Positions 8,512 through 17,860 of a stretch of 64,000 nt of DNA are shown piece after piece; positions within the stretch are counted from its first letter, which is position 1, and each line of letters opens with the position of its first letter. The notes beneath the pieces are model-generated. The model saw nothing but the letters and a program-made list of their open reading frames with translations. It was not told the DNA's origin and ran no database searches. The stretch comes from Bacteroides salyersiae WAL 10018 = DSM 18765 = JCM 12988 (GTDB lineage Bacteria; Bacteroidota; Bacteroidia; Bacteroidales; Bacteroidaceae), in contig NZ_KB905466.1 of assembly GCF_000381365.1 (NCBI RefSeq), positions 1,114,693 through 1,178,692 of the forward strand, given 5' to 3'. The position numbers and the translations under genes were made by a program.

Positions 8512-8560
8512 TGCAGTAAAATAGAATAAAAACATATTGTACAACTTAAAAATTATTATT

Positions 8561-9259
8561 ATGAAGAAACAATTACTTCTCGTGATGGCTTTCGTAGCCG
8601 CAACTTTTACAGTTAATGCACAAGGTACCTATTCTGTCGGAGAACAGTTTATTGGTGATGATGGTCAACTTACAACAACTTCTATTACAAGTACCGATTT
8701 AGGTAGTATTACTTCCGTACCGGGTGTCGTTCTTACGTTTGGAAGTAATACTTATACTATAAAGATACATAATAATCCATTTAATGAAGTGTTCACTGCA
8801 CGCCTTGAAGGAGGAAGCAATCCAACCATAGACGCAGGAACCGGATGTTTCTATAAATTCGAAATAAGCGAAGACGGAGAACTTGATTTAGCCTATCAAT
8901 TAGGAAATGGAAAACCAATGTATATTCTTGATAATGGAACAAGTCTAACAGAAAATGTGATGCCCGGCTTCCCTTATGAAGTTCCGGAGAAAGTTACAGA
9001 AGGAAAAACAATCAATGTACAGGCTGGGCATACCTATTATCTATTCGGTACAGGAACTAAATTAGGATTTTATGGTTTCACATTCCGTAAATCCGGTAGT
9101 ACAGGCATCACTGATACAACAGCAGGTAAACAAGTAGTTGCTACAGAATACTATAATGTTCTTGGTATGAGACTGAATGAACCCACCAAAGGTTTGAATA
9201 TCATCAAAAAAATTATGGATGATGGTTCTTCAGAAACGACTAAAGCATATATGAAATAA
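8561..9259 (+). CDS. small secreted beta-rich protein with a C-terminal sorting-tail-like segment
   Basis: The 232-aa protein starts at ATG 8561, with signal peptide MKKQLLLVMAFVAATFTVNA. The body is rich in short beta-type stretches, ending HTYYLFGTGTKLGFYGFTF, a pattern I associate with non-catalytic modules attached to Prevotella/Bacteroides pectate lyases. From about residue 195 a tail, TEYYNVLGMRLNEPTKGLNI, resembles the terminal strand of type IX secretion-type domains. No catalytic motif is seen. It may be a free-standing carbohydrate-binding module. It has its own promoter and terminator. Confidence 0.65.
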   Translation: MKKQLLLVMAFVAATFTVNAQGTYSVGEQFIGDDGQLTTTSITSTDLGSITSVPGVVLTFGSNTYTIKIHNNPFNEVFTARLEGGSNPTIDAGTGCFYKFEISEDGELDLAYQLGNGKPMYILDNGTSLTENVMPGFPYEVPEKVTEGKTINVQAGHTYYLFGTGTKLGFYGFTFRKSGSTGITDTTAGKQVVATEYYNVLGMRLNEPTKGLNIIKKIMDDGSSETTKAYMK

Positions 9260-9282
9260 CATTTCATTTGAAGTATAAAAGT

Positions 9283-9322
9283 AAAGCCCCTACTTGTATT
9301 TTAAACAAGTCTGGGGCTTTTT
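9283..9322 (+). terminator. terminator after the small secreted protein gene
   Basis: AAAGCCCCTACTTGT (9283-9297) pairs with ACAAGTCTGGGGCTTT (9305-9320) with one bulge, followed by a short T run. Confidence 0.85.
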
Positions 9323-9402
9323 ACATATAATTATTACACAACAATGCACAATAAATACACCAAAGCAATCGATTATTCACCTCCGGTTTCACCCGGAACA
9401 TC

Positions 9403-9410
9403 TATATTTG
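9403..9410 (+). promoter_or_regulatory. -7 box for GH43
   Basis: TATATTTG fits TAnnTTTG, 42 bases before the GH43 ATG. Confidence 0.5.
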
Positions 9411-9452
9411 CAACCAGGAATTCGATAACATACTAATAATAAAAAACAATCC

Positions 9453-11129
9453 ATGAAAAAATTAGCACAGACCTTAGGCCTTTGCCTATTTATGACCCTC
9501 TCCGCTACGGCACAAAAGAACTACGTATCCGAAGTTTGGGTTGCAGATCAAGGAAACGGAACCTACAAGAACCCGATTCTTTATGCGGATTATTCCGATC
9601 CGGATGCTTGTCGCGTAGGAGACGACTTCTACATGACTTCATCCAGTTTCAACTGCTTGCCCGGTTTGCAGATCCTTCATTCCAAAGACTTAGTCAACTG
9701 GACGATCATCGGTGCTGCCGTTCCCTATGCCCTCTCTCCTATCGAAACTCCCGAACGCCCTGAACATGGCAATCGCGTGTGGGCACCGGCCATCCGTCAT
9801 CATAACGGAGAGTTCTACATCTTCTGGGGAGATCCCGATCAAGGCGCATTCATGGTGAAAGCACGTGATCCGAAAGGTCCCTGGTCAGAGCCTGTACTCG
9901 TAAAACCGGGAAAAGGTATTATCGACACATGCCCTTTATGGGATGAAGACGGTAAAGTATACCTCGTGCATGCCTATGCAGGCAGCCGTGCCGGACTCAA
10001 AAGCGTTATCTCTATCTGCGAACTGAATTCAGACGCAACAAAAGCCATCACACAATCCAGAATCATATTCGACGGACACGAAGCCCACGAAACCTGTGAA
10101 GGCCCCAAATTCTACAAACGCGGTGAATATTATTATATTTTTCACCCGGCAGGCGGAGTGCCTACAGGTTGGCAAGTAGTGCTGCGGTCAAAGAATGTTT
10201 ACGGTCCTTATGAGTGGAAAACCGTTTTAGCTCAAGGAAATACCCCGGTCAACGGACCTCACCAGGGAGCATGGGTTGATACTCCGACCGGTGAAGATTG
10301 GTTTATGCACTTCCAGGATGTAGGAGCATACGGCCGCATCGTACACTTGCAACCGATGAAATGGGTGAATGACTGGCCCGTTATCGGCATCGATAAAGAC
10401 GGAGACGGCTGTGGCGAACCGGTATTAACATATAAAAAGCCCAATGTAGGAAAAACTTATCCTATCTGTACTCCGCAAGAAAGTGACGAATTCGATGGAT
10501 ATACCCTCTCTCCGCAGTGGCAATGGCATGCCAATATCAATGAGAAATGGGCTTATTACGCAGGCGATCACAGCTATGTACGCCTTTACTCTTACCCGGT
10601 AGTAAAAGAATATAAGAATCTTTGGGATGTAGCCAACGTTTTACTCCAAAAGACTCCATCCGATAACTTTACGGCCACTATGAAGTTAACTTTCAAACCG
10701 ACCACCAAATACAAAGGCGAACGTACCGGGCTTGTAGTAATGGGCATGGATTATGCCGGCCTGATCCTTGAAAATACAGACAAAGGATTAGTACTTTCAC
10801 AAGTAAGCTGCAAAAAGGCAGATAAAGGAACGCCGGAAACAGTAAACGAAGCAATCGACCTGAAAGACAGTACGGTGTACCTGAAAGTAAAATTCAGCAG
10901 TGACGGCCAAAAGCTCGGTAAGAGTGAAGGCGGACACGATCTGCTGGTAATGTGCGATTTCAGTTATAGCCTTGATGGCAAAAAGTTCCAAAAGTTAGGT
11001 AAACCGTTCCAAGCCAAAGAAGGAAAATGGATCGGAACCAAAGTAGGAATGTTCTGTACTCGTCCTGCCTTAGTTACCAATGATGGTGGATGGGCTGATG
11101 TCGACTGGTTCCGTATAACAAAGAAATAA
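9453..11129 (+). CDS. GH43 family glycosidase with C-terminal beta-sandwich
   Basis: This secreted 558-aa enzyme has a signal peptide ending near residue 20 (MTLSATA|Q). The five-bladed GH43 propeller spans about residues 37-330, with likely catalytic base D49 (YSDPDACR), pKa modulator D158 (IIDTCPLW) and general acid E216 (CEGPKFYK). Residues 345-558 look like the beta-xylosidase C-terminal concanavalin-like domain. GH43 enzymes release arabinofuranose, xylose or galactose; the subfamily is not assigned here. In this context the target is probably a pectin side group. It has its own promoter and terminator. Confidence 0.9.
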   Translation: MKKLAQTLGLCLFMTLSATAQKNYVSEVWVADQGNGTYKNPILYADYSDPDACRVGDDFYMTSSSFNCLPGLQILHSKDLVNWTIIGAAVPYALSPIETPERPEHGNRVWAPAIRHHNGEFYIFWGDPDQGAFMVKARDPKGPWSEPVLVKPGKGIIDTCPLWDEDGKVYLVHAYAGSRAGLKSVISICELNSDATKAITQSRIIFDGHEAHETCEGPKFYKRGEYYYIFHPAGGVPTGWQVVLRSKNVYGPYEWKTVLAQGNTPVNGPHQGAWVDTPTGEDWFMHFQDVGAYGRIVHLQPMKWVNDWPVIGIDKDGDGCGEPVLTYKKPNVGKTYPICTPQESDEFDGYTLSPQWQWHANINEKWAYYAGDHSYVRLYSYPVVKEYKNLWDVANVLLQKTPSDNFTATMKLTFKPTTKYKGERTGLVVMGMDYAGLILENTDKGLVLSQVSCKKADKGTPETVNEAIDLKDSTVYLKVKFSSDGQKLGKSEGGHDLLVMCDFSYSLDGKKFQKLGKPFQAKEGKWIGTKVGMFCTRPALVTNDGGWADVDWFRITKK

Positions 11130-11182
11130 TCTAAAAGAGAGTTTACAGTACTCTTTCTAATAAGTTTCAGCCAACAAATTCG

Positions 11183-11225
11183 TGCCCCTGCAAAAGAAAA
11201 CTATTGCAGGGGCATATTTGTTTTT
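11183..11225 (+). terminator. terminator after GH43
   Basis: GCCCCTGCAA (11183-11192) pairs perfectly with TTGCAGGGGC (11204-11213) and is followed by a T-rich stretch. Confidence 0.8.
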
Positions 11226-11226
11226 C

Positions 11227-11234
11227 TACATTTG
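11227..11234 (+). promoter_or_regulatory. -7 box for the HAD phosphatase gene
   Basis: TACATTTG fits TAnnTTTG, 26 bases before the ATG. TTG at 11204-11206 lies 20 bases upstream and could be the -33 element, although it falls inside the terminator stem. Confidence 0.5.
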
Positions 11235-11260
11235 CAGAACATTTATAAAAACAGAAAACA

Positions 11261-11911
11261 ATGAAAAAGCTCGTTATCTTCGATTTGGACGGAACATTGC
11301 TAAATACAATTGCCGATTTGGCCAATAGTACGAACTACGCCCTGAAAGTATTGGGATACCCCATCCATGAACCTGATAAATATAATTTCATGGTGGGCAA
11401 CGGCATCAACAAGCTTTTTGAGCGTGCGCTCCCCGACGGAGAGAAAACAGAAGAGAATGTACTCCGTGTCCGCCAAGAGTTTGTGCCTTATTACGACCAG
11501 CATAATGCGGATAAAAGCCGCCCGTATCCCGGAGTTACGGAATTATTGGAAACATTGCAGACAGCCGGTATGCAATTGGCAGTTGCCTCTAATAAATATC
11601 AGGCAGCTACGGAAAAACTGATCGCCCACTACTTTCCGAATATCAAGTTCACTGCCGTATTCGGTCAACGCGAAGGCATACCGGTGAAACCGGATCCGAT
11701 CATAGTGAAAGAGATATTACAAATAGCTAAAGTACAAGAAGAAGAGACCCTCTACGTAGGAGACTCAGGAGTAGATATGCAGACTGCAATCAATGCAGGC
11801 GTGACATCCTGCGGTGTTACTTGGGGATTTCGCCCACGTACCGAATTGGAAAGTTTCCATCCGGATCATATCGTAGATAATGCAGAAGAGATAAAGCTGC
11901 TCTGTCGCTAA
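11261..11911 (+). CDS. HAD hydrolase, phosphoglycolate phosphatase-like
   Basis: This cytosolic 216-aa haloacid dehalogenase-superfamily phosphatase has motif I DLDGTLLNT with nucleophile D8 and acid D10. Motif II is around VASNK, the motif III Lys lies in VKPDP, and motif IV is YVGDSGVDM. The small helical cap after motif I and the overall length fit phosphoglycolate phosphatase (Gph) and beta-phosphoglucomutase-like enzymes. Gph is the closest match by the KPDP and GDSxVD motifs, but substrate cannot be proven. It ends ahead of the 22-bp repeat array, facing the esterase gene. Confidence 0.85.
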   Translation: MKKLVIFDLDGTLLNTIADLANSTNYALKVLGYPIHEPDKYNFMVGNGINKLFERALPDGEKTEENVLRVRQEFVPYYDQHNADKSRPYPGVTELLETLQTAGMQLAVASNKYQAATEKLIAHYFPNIKFTAVFGQREGIPVKPDPIIVKEILQIAKVQEEETLYVGDSGVDMQTAINAGVTSCGVTWGFRPRTELESFHPDHIVDNAEEIKLLCR

Positions 11912-11945
11912 AACTCTTATCCATTGTCATTAAAACACTTATTCT

Positions 11946-12045
11946 TTTTAATCGTTTCACAATCATGAGACGCTCGTTTCACAACTGTGTGACGCTCGTC
12001 GCTCAACCGTGAGACGAGTGTCTCATAATTGTGAAACGATTAAAA
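11946..12045. repeat. four-unit 22-bp dyad array forming a long hairpin
   Basis: Four imperfect palindromes of 18 bp, consensus GTYTCAYAAYYRTGARAC, start at 11954, 11976, 11998 and 12020. The period is exactly 22 bp, with 4-bp spacers (GCTC, GCTC, GAGT). The outermost sequences 11946-11971 and 12020-12045 are a 26-bp inverted repeat with one mismatch. The array lies between two convergent genes and covers the last 6 bases of the esterase frame. It could end transcription from both sides, but the strict period also resembles an array of protein-binding sites. Confidence 0.85.
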
Positions 12046-12954
12046 CTTCTCCAGCATTCCTATTTCTTGCAACCATTCTTCCGCCAATACAGGCCATTGA
12101 GCGGTCGTTCCCGGATTATTGCGCAAAGCAATACTATGCCCTCCCTCCGGAAAGATATGTAAAGTAGATTTCTTCACATCAGCACGTTTCAACGCCGTAT
12201 AATAAAGAATACTATTAAGCGAAGAAACGGAACCGTCATTGGTAGCATGAACAATAAAAGCAGGAGGCGTATGCTTCGTCACCCGTTCATCACAAGAAAA
12301 TTGATGCAATAGCTTCACCGGCGGATTCTTACCCAACAGGTTATCCCGACTTCCTCTATGCGCCACTTCTCCCATTGAAATCACCGGAGAAATAAGTATC
12401 GTAAAATCCGGACGGAAAGATTCCCTGTCCAGCGTATCGCCTCCACACCCCCAGTCTTCAGTAAAAGTAGACAGACAAGCAGAGAGATGCCCACCTGCCG
12501 AACATCCCATTACCCCTACTTTGTGCACATCAATACCATAATCCGCAGCGTGCGATCTGATATATCTCATTGCCCGTTGTGCATCCTCTAACGGTGCCTG
12601 ATAACTCACTTTTACGTCGGGCGACTGAGGCATACGATGATTAAGAACAAAGGCTGTCACTCCAAAAGTATTGAACCACTTCGCCAACTGCCATCCGCTA
12701 ATCTGATAAGCCAAGCGGGCATATCCCCCACCGGGAATAATCAGTACAGCGACTCCTTTGTTTTCGGCTATCGACGGTTCAAACACATATACACCCGGTG
12801 TACCTACCTGATATACCCGTTCGTTGGCAATGCTATCTTTTACTGTAATGCCTTTACTATTCGGCATATTATCTTTCCATAACGAATGAAAACTCTGCGC
12901 GGAAGCGCATTGAATGACCCCCGCAATCAACCATAAACAGATTCCTTTCTTCAT
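12040..12954 (-). CDS. alpha/beta-hydrolase esterase
   Basis: This secreted 304-aa esterase has a signal peptide ending at ASA|Q (residue 20). The alpha/beta-hydrolase features are the oxyanion PGGGY near residue 75, nucleophile S152 in GCSAGG, D240 (HATNDGS) and H273 (EGGHSI). It resembles the acetylesterases found in xylan and pectin loci of Bacteroides. A likely task is removing acetyl groups from pectin, judged by neighbours and not by sequence alone. It is oriented against the surrounding genes and has its own -7 box. Confidence 0.85.
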   Translation of the reverse strand: MKKGICLWLIAGVIQCASAQSFHSLWKDNMPNSKGITVKDSIANERVYQVGTPGVYVFEPSIAENKGVAVLIIPGGGYARLAYQISGWQLAKWFNTFGVTAFVLNHRMPQSPDVKVSYQAPLEDAQRAMRYIRSHAADYGIDVHKVGVMGCSAGGHLSACLSTFTEDWGCGGDTLDRESFRPDFTILISPVISMGEVAHRGSRDNLLGKNPPVKLLHQFSCDERVTKHTPPAFIVHATNDGSVSSLNSILYYTALKRADVKKSTLHIFPEGGHSIALRNNPGTTAQWPVLAEEWLQEIGMLEKF

Positions 12955-12987
12955 CTCATTTATTTCTTATCAAATTATCGGATAGGA

Positions 12988-12995
12988 CAAAGATA
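12988..12995 (-). promoter_or_regulatory. -7 box for the minus-strand esterase
   Basis: CAAAGATA reads TATCTTTG on the minus strand, an exact TAnnTTTG match, 33 bases upstream of the esterase ATG at 12954. Confidence 0.5.
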
Positions 12996-13084
12996 GTGCT
13001 CCTTTTTCATTTTAAGGTAGAATAATTGGTACATATACACGCTAAAAGAAACATTATTTCCACAATAGACTCAAGAAACTCCTC

Positions 13085-13092
13085 TACATTTG
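13085..13092 (+). promoter_or_regulatory. -7 box for the CE7-like esterase
   Basis: TACATTTG fits TAnnTTTG, 29 bases before the ATG at 13122. Its presence argues against the longer open frame that begins at 13026. Confidence 0.5.
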
Positions 13093-13121
13093 TTCCGTCA
13101 TTTAAAACAAATCCACATGCC

Positions 13122-14429
13122 ATGAAAAAGAGTCGTATCCTCCTCCTTTTTTCTCTAATCCTCCTGTGTTATCATACGGAATCTGCTGCTCAGAGAAGCA
13201 ACATCAAAGACTATGTCCGTATCGAAATCACTCCCGATCATGACGATTGGACTTACCGCACTAACGAACAAGCATCGTTTACCATCCGGGTAATACGTGG
13301 AAACGTAGCCTTGAAAAACATTCCTCTGACCTATGAAATAGGTCCTGAAAAAATGCCGCCCGTACAGACCGGGAAGAGCCGGATGGAAAAAGGTTTTCTG
13401 ACCGTAAAGGCAGGAACGATGAAAACACCCGGTTTCACCACCTGTCTATGCCGCACGGAAGTAGACGGCATTGTGTATTCCAATTATGTAAATATCGGTT
13501 TTAGTCCTGACAAACTGGAACCGACAACAACACTCCCCAAAGATTTTACAGAATTTTGGGAACGTGCCAAAGCAGAAACGGCCCTTATACCGATAGCACC
13601 TCTTATCACTCTCCTACCGGAACAATGTACTCCGGAAACCAATGTATACCATGTGCGCCTGCAACACTACAAAAAAGGAACTTACCTCTACGGCATCCTT
13701 TGTATCCCTAAAAAAAGTGGCAAGTATCCCGCAGTTTTGCGTGTACCCGGAGCCGGTGTAAAAAAGCAACCGGCAGAAATGGCATTGGCGGAAAAAGGAA
13801 TGATTACTTTTGCGATCGGTATTCATGGAATCCCGCAAACTTTACCGGACGATTTGTATCCCAATCTAAGCAAAGGCGTACTGGATAACTATGCTTTTTA
13901 CCATCTCGATGACAAGGACTGTTATTACTACCGCCGCGTCTATACAGGTTGTGTCCGTGCACTCGATTTTCTGTGCAGCCTGCCCGAATATGACGGAGAA
14001 AATTTAGGTGTCATCGGTGGTAGCCAGGGAGGAGCGTTAGCGATAGTAACTGCCGGACTCGATACACGTGTAAAAGCACTCGTAGCTTTCTACCCGGCTC
14101 TATGCGATCTGACCGGTTATCTTCATGGCCGTGCCGGAGGTTGGCCTGCCATGTTCGCCCCTCAAAATCAGAAATTGAACAATAAACCGGAAAAGGTAGC
14201 CACTTCCCGCTATTATGATGTGGTTAATTTTGCCCGTTTCATCAAAGCTCCCGGTTATTACTCATGGGGGTATAATGACCCTACTTGCCCTCCTACGTCA
14301 ACCTATTCGGCCTACAATGTCATCACTGCTCCCAAACAGTTATTCATAGCCCACGACACGGGACATTGGCGTACCAAAGAGCAGGATATCATAACCAACA
14401 ATTGGTTCTGTAAACAGTTGATTAAGTAA
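13122..14429 (+). CDS. acetyl xylan esterase/CE7-like secreted esterase
   Basis: The 435-aa protein starts at ATG 13122, with signal peptide MKKSRILLLFSLILLCYHTESAA. Residues about 30-140 form a beta-sandwich-like N-terminal region. From about residue 145 (LPKDFTEFWERAKAE) it follows the AXE1/cephalosporin-C deacetylase family. The nucleophile is the Ser of GGSQGG, preceded by the Y-rich RRVYTGCVRALDFL helix, and the His is in HDTGHW. The family removes acetyl groups from oligosaccharides. It sits directly upstream of the SusC gene. Confidence 0.85.
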   Translation: MKKSRILLLFSLILLCYHTESAAQRSNIKDYVRIEITPDHDDWTYRTNEQASFTIRVIRGNVALKNIPLTYEIGPEKMPPVQTGKSRMEKGFLTVKAGTMKTPGFTTCLCRTEVDGIVYSNYVNIGFSPDKLEPTTTLPKDFTEFWERAKAETALIPIAPLITLLPEQCTPETNVYHVRLQHYKKGTYLYGILCIPKKSGKYPAVLRVPGAGVKKQPAEMALAEKGMITFAIGIHGIPQTLPDDLYPNLSKGVLDNYAFYHLDDKDCYYYRRVYTGCVRALDFLCSLPEYDGENLGVIGGSQGGALAIVTAGLDTRVKALVAFYPALCDLTGYLHGRAGGWPAMFAPQNQKLNNKPEKVATSRYYDVVNFARFIKAPGYYSWGYNDPTCPPTSTYSAYNVITAPKQLFIAHDTGHWRTKEQDIITNNWFCKQLIK

Positions 14430-14500
14430 TACTTTTCGTCTTAAAACAAAAAATACTACCGTAAAAACAAATATTGCACATCCACTTGTTTACATCCGTA

Positions 14501-14508
14501 TACTTTTG
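14501..14508 (+). promoter_or_regulatory. -7 box for the first susC-susD operon
   Basis: TACTTTTG fits TAnnTTTG, 71 bases before the SusC ATG. Confidence 0.5.
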
Positions 14509-14579
14509 TAGCGATGAATTAACACTCAACGTGGGTGTAGTTAAGAAAAACAATCTATATTAATAAACTAAAAGTAAAC

Positions 14580-17500
14580 ATGCAAAGAATGTCTAACCAA
14601 GTGAAAAACATGCGCGCCCTGCTGCTTATGTTATTTGCAGCCTTATCGCTCAGCGTTTCAGCGCAGACGGTTTCAATAACCGGTAATGTGAAAGACGCGA
14701 CAGGAGAACCCATCATCGGTGCATCTGTCGTAGAGAAAGGTAATGCCACAAACGGTACAATTACCGACCTTGATGGTAATTTCACTCTAAAAACTTCTGC
14801 CAAAGCAACTCTTGTCATATCTTATATCGGTATGAAAACACAAGATGTAGCCTTAAAAGGACAAACCAAAATCGATGTAACTTTACACGATGATACCCAA
14901 GCGTTGGACGAAGTGGTTGTTATCGGTTATGGTACAGTACAGAAAAAAGACTTGACCGGTTCGGTAGCCTCTGTCAGTGCAAAACAGTTAGAATCGATTC
15001 CTGTTTCCAGTGCTTCTGAAGCGTTAACCGGAAAATTGGCAGGTGTTAGTATCACCACAACAGAAGGTTCTCCTGATGCCGATATTAAAATCCGTGTACG
15101 TGGTGGAGGTTCTCTTTCTCAAGATAACTCTCCGTTGTATATCGTCGACGGTTTTCCCGTAAACAGTATCAGTGATATCGCTCCCAGCGACATTCAATCC
15201 ATTGACGTACTAAAAGATGCTTCCTCAACTGCCATTTACGGTTCACAAGGAGCCAACGGTGTTATTATAATCACTACCAAATCGGGTAAAGAGGGTAAAA
15301 CTCAAGTAAACTTCGGAGCGTCTTACGGTTGGAAACAAGTAACCAAAATGACCAAAACGATGGATCCGTATAATTACGCATATTATCAATATGAAATGGG
15401 ATCTACTTCTTATGGTAATTATGATGACCTTGAAATATGGAAATCCGTAGAAGGAAATGATTTTCAAGACCAGATATTTGGTAATACCGGAAACCAATTA
15501 CAATATAATGTAAGTGTCAGCGGTGGTACGAAAGACACCAAATACTCCATCTCCTACGCCCGTAATGAAGAAAACAGTATCATGCGTAGCTCCGGATTTG
15601 CCAAAGATAATATTAATGCCAAAATTAATACCAAACTGAACAAATGGATTAAACTGGACTTTAATGCTCGTCTGACAAATACGAAAATCAACGGTCTGAG
15701 TGGTGGAGCCGACACGAATGAGTCGAATGCCGCCAATTCTATCGTTGCCAATTCCGTACGTTTCCGCCCCATCAACCCCATAGATTCATCAAACGACGAT
15801 GATGATGAGAGTAATACAACCAGACAATACAATCCGCTTGAACGTCTGGATGCAACCTATAAAAAGAAATACGATTTCAAGCAAAATTATAATGCCGGAT
15901 TGGACTGGACTCCTATTAAAGGACTGACTTTCCGTTCTGAATTCGGTTACGGATGGAGAAGAGTAGATACCGACCAGGTATGGGAATCGCCAGCCGTACA
16001 AAACTCATCATTGGGTGACAATGGTATGCCTCAGGTAGTATTGACCCGCGTAGTCAACAAAAACTGGAGAAATGCCAATACCGTGACTTATGACGGCAAA
16101 TTATTCGAAGGACGCGACCGTATCAATGTCTTGTTAGGTCATGAAGTTCAAAGCAGCAGACAAGACCAGCACATCAATACAGCAACCGCATTTCCATCTA
16201 CAATGACACGCGATGAAGTGCTTGCCAATATGGGAGCGGCAGGCACAACTCATCCTGTTCAAAGTACATTAGGAGCTGAAGATAACATGCTTTCATTCTT
16301 CGGACGTCTTAACTATACAATGATGGATAAATACTTACTGACCGTAACAATGCGTGCCGATGGTTCTGCAAAATTTGCCAAAGGTAACCGTTGGGGATAT
16401 TTTCCATCCGCAGCAGTCGCATGGCGTATTATGGACGAAGACTTCATGGAAGGCAGCAGAGACTGGTTGTCCAACTTAAAACTCCGTCTTTCGTATGGTA
16501 CAGCCGGTAATAACCGAATTGGATCAGGGTTGATGTATACAACATATTCCATGGCAGCAGCCACTTCAAAGGGGCCGTATTTCGATGAAAAGTTCAACTC
16601 AATGCTGGAACATGGTTCAACACTTTCTAACCCGGGCCTAAAATGGGAAACAACCATCACACGTAACCTCGGTTTTGATTTCGGCTTCTTAAACAATCGT
16701 ATATCCGGTAGCATTGATGCTTATTGGAATTCGACAAAAGATCTATTGATGAAAACCGAAATACCTTCGAATACCGGTTACTCTTACCAATACCAGAACT
16801 TTGGTAAAACATCCAATAAGGGAGTCGAATTGCAAATGAATGCCATATTGGTACAAAACAAGAACTTCAATCTCGATTTCAACTTCAATATCGCATGGAA
16901 TAAAAACCGTATTGACGAACTACCCATCGACAACCCATGGCAAAGCTCTAACTGGTCCGGATCAACTATATCCAAATATGAAGATTACCGCGTTGAAAAA
17001 GGAGGTAGCCTCGGTGAAATATGGGGATTTAAAACCAATGGTTATTACACGGCATACGATGCGGTTAACAACCCTAACGGAGAATTAGTTTGGGGTAGTG
17101 GCGGTTGGCAGCTACGAGATGGAATCAAAGACAATTCAACAACAATAACCGGAGGTAAATATTATCCGGGCGGTTTGAAAGTAGAATGTGACGAGAACGG
17201 TGATCCTATTAAGCAAAAATTAGGTAATACCATCGCCCCGATCAATGGAGGTTTCGGCATCTCCGGTAACTGGAAGAACTTCGACTTTACAGCATTCTTC
17301 AACTATTCCATCGGAAATAAAATCATCAATGGTACTAAACTCGCAACTGCTTTCCGCGCAGGTTCGGCACTTGGTTATAACTTGAATTCAGATTTCGATC
17401 TGAGCAATCGTTACACATGGATCGACCCGGCAAACGGCTTGAATATAGGAAATCCATCTAATAGCACCATCAATACTTATGGCGGCATAGACAATGTCAT

Positions 17501-17840
17501 CACCCGCCTAAATGAACTAAACCAAGGTGCCAATATGTATCATCCTGCTGCTGTTACAACCATGCAACTGATTGATTATGCAGTAGAAAATGCTTCATTC
17601 CTGCGTGTAAACAATATCTCTATCGGATATACGCTACCTAAACAAATCGTTAAAAAAGCATGGATAGAAAACGTACGTATTTACCTGACCGGATATAACC
17701 TTTTCTGCTTTACCAAATATAGCGGTGCAGACCCGGAAGTAGATACTTCAAGTAAAAAGAATGCAATGTGCCCGGGAGTTGATTACGCAGCTTATCCGAA
17801 AAGCCGTTCTTTCGTAGGTGGTATCAATGTTACATTCTAA
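14580..17840 (+). CDS. SusC-like TonB-dependent outer-membrane transporter (first copy)
   Basis: This 1086-aa outer-membrane barrel imports bound oligosaccharides using TonB energy. The signal peptide runs through LSVSAQ at about residue 29. A carboxypeptidase-D regulatory-like domain follows (GNVKDATGEPIIGASV), then the Bacteroidetes motif ALDEVVVIGYGT and a plug domain containing RGGGSLSQDNSPLYIVDG. The beta-barrel ends in the aromatic-terminated FVGGINVTF. There is no N-terminal anti-sigma-binding extension, fitting control by the hybrid regulator rather than a sigma factor. The SusD gene starts 20 bases downstream. It is closely related to the copy at 58.7-62.0 kb. Confidence 0.95.
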   Translation: MQRMSNQVKNMRALLLMLFAALSLSVSAQTVSITGNVKDATGEPIIGASVVEKGNATNGTITDLDGNFTLKTSAKATLVISYIGMKTQDVALKGQTKIDVTLHDDTQALDEVVVIGYGTVQKKDLTGSVASVSAKQLESIPVSSASEALTGKLAGVSITTTEGSPDADIKIRVRGGGSLSQDNSPLYIVDGFPVNSISDIAPSDIQSIDVLKDASSTAIYGSQGANGVIIITTKSGKEGKTQVNFGASYGWKQVTKMTKTMDPYNYAYYQYEMGSTSYGNYDDLEIWKSVEGNDFQDQIFGNTGNQLQYNVSVSGGTKDTKYSISYARNEENSIMRSSGFAKDNINAKINTKLNKWIKLDFNARLTNTKINGLSGGADTNESNAANSIVANSVRFRPINPIDSSNDDDDESNTTRQYNPLERLDATYKKKYDFKQNYNAGLDWTPIKGLTFRSEFGYGWRRVDTDQVWESPAVQNSSLGDNGMPQVVLTRVVNKNWRNANTVTYDGKLFEGRDRINVLLGHEVQSSRQDQHINTATAFPSTMTRDEVLANMGAAGTTHPVQSTLGAEDNMLSFFGRLNYTMMDKYLLTVTMRADGSAKFAKGNRWGYFPSAAVAWRIMDEDFMEGSRDWLSNLKLRLSYGTAGNNRIGSGLMYTTYSMAAATSKGPYFDEKFNSMLEHGSTLSNPGLKWETTITRNLGFDFGFLNNRISGSIDAYWNSTKDLLMKTEIPSNTGYSYQYQNFGKTSNKGVELQMNAILVQNKNFNLDFNFNIAWNKNRIDELPIDNPWQSSNWSGSTISKYEDYRVEKGGSLGEIWGFKTNGYYTAYDAVNNPNGELVWGSGGWQLRDGIKDNSTTITGGKYYPGGLKVECDENGDPIKQKLGNTIAPINGGFGISGNWKNFDFTAFFNYSIGNKIINGTKLATAFRAGSALGYNLNSDFDLSNRYTWIDPANGLNIGNPSNSTINTYGGIDNVITRLNELNQGANMYHPAAVTTMQLIDYAVENASFLRVNNISIGYTLPKQIVKKAWIENVRIYLTGYNLFCFTKYSGADPEVDTSSKKNAMCPGVDYAAYPKSRSFVGGINVTF

Positions 17841-17860
17841 CCCATTAACAGAAAACTAAA

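Noticed and set aside
11946..12045. CRISPR-like array
   Set aside because: The units are 18-bp palindromes with 4-bp spacers. CRISPR spacers would be about 30 bases and unique, and no cas genes are present.
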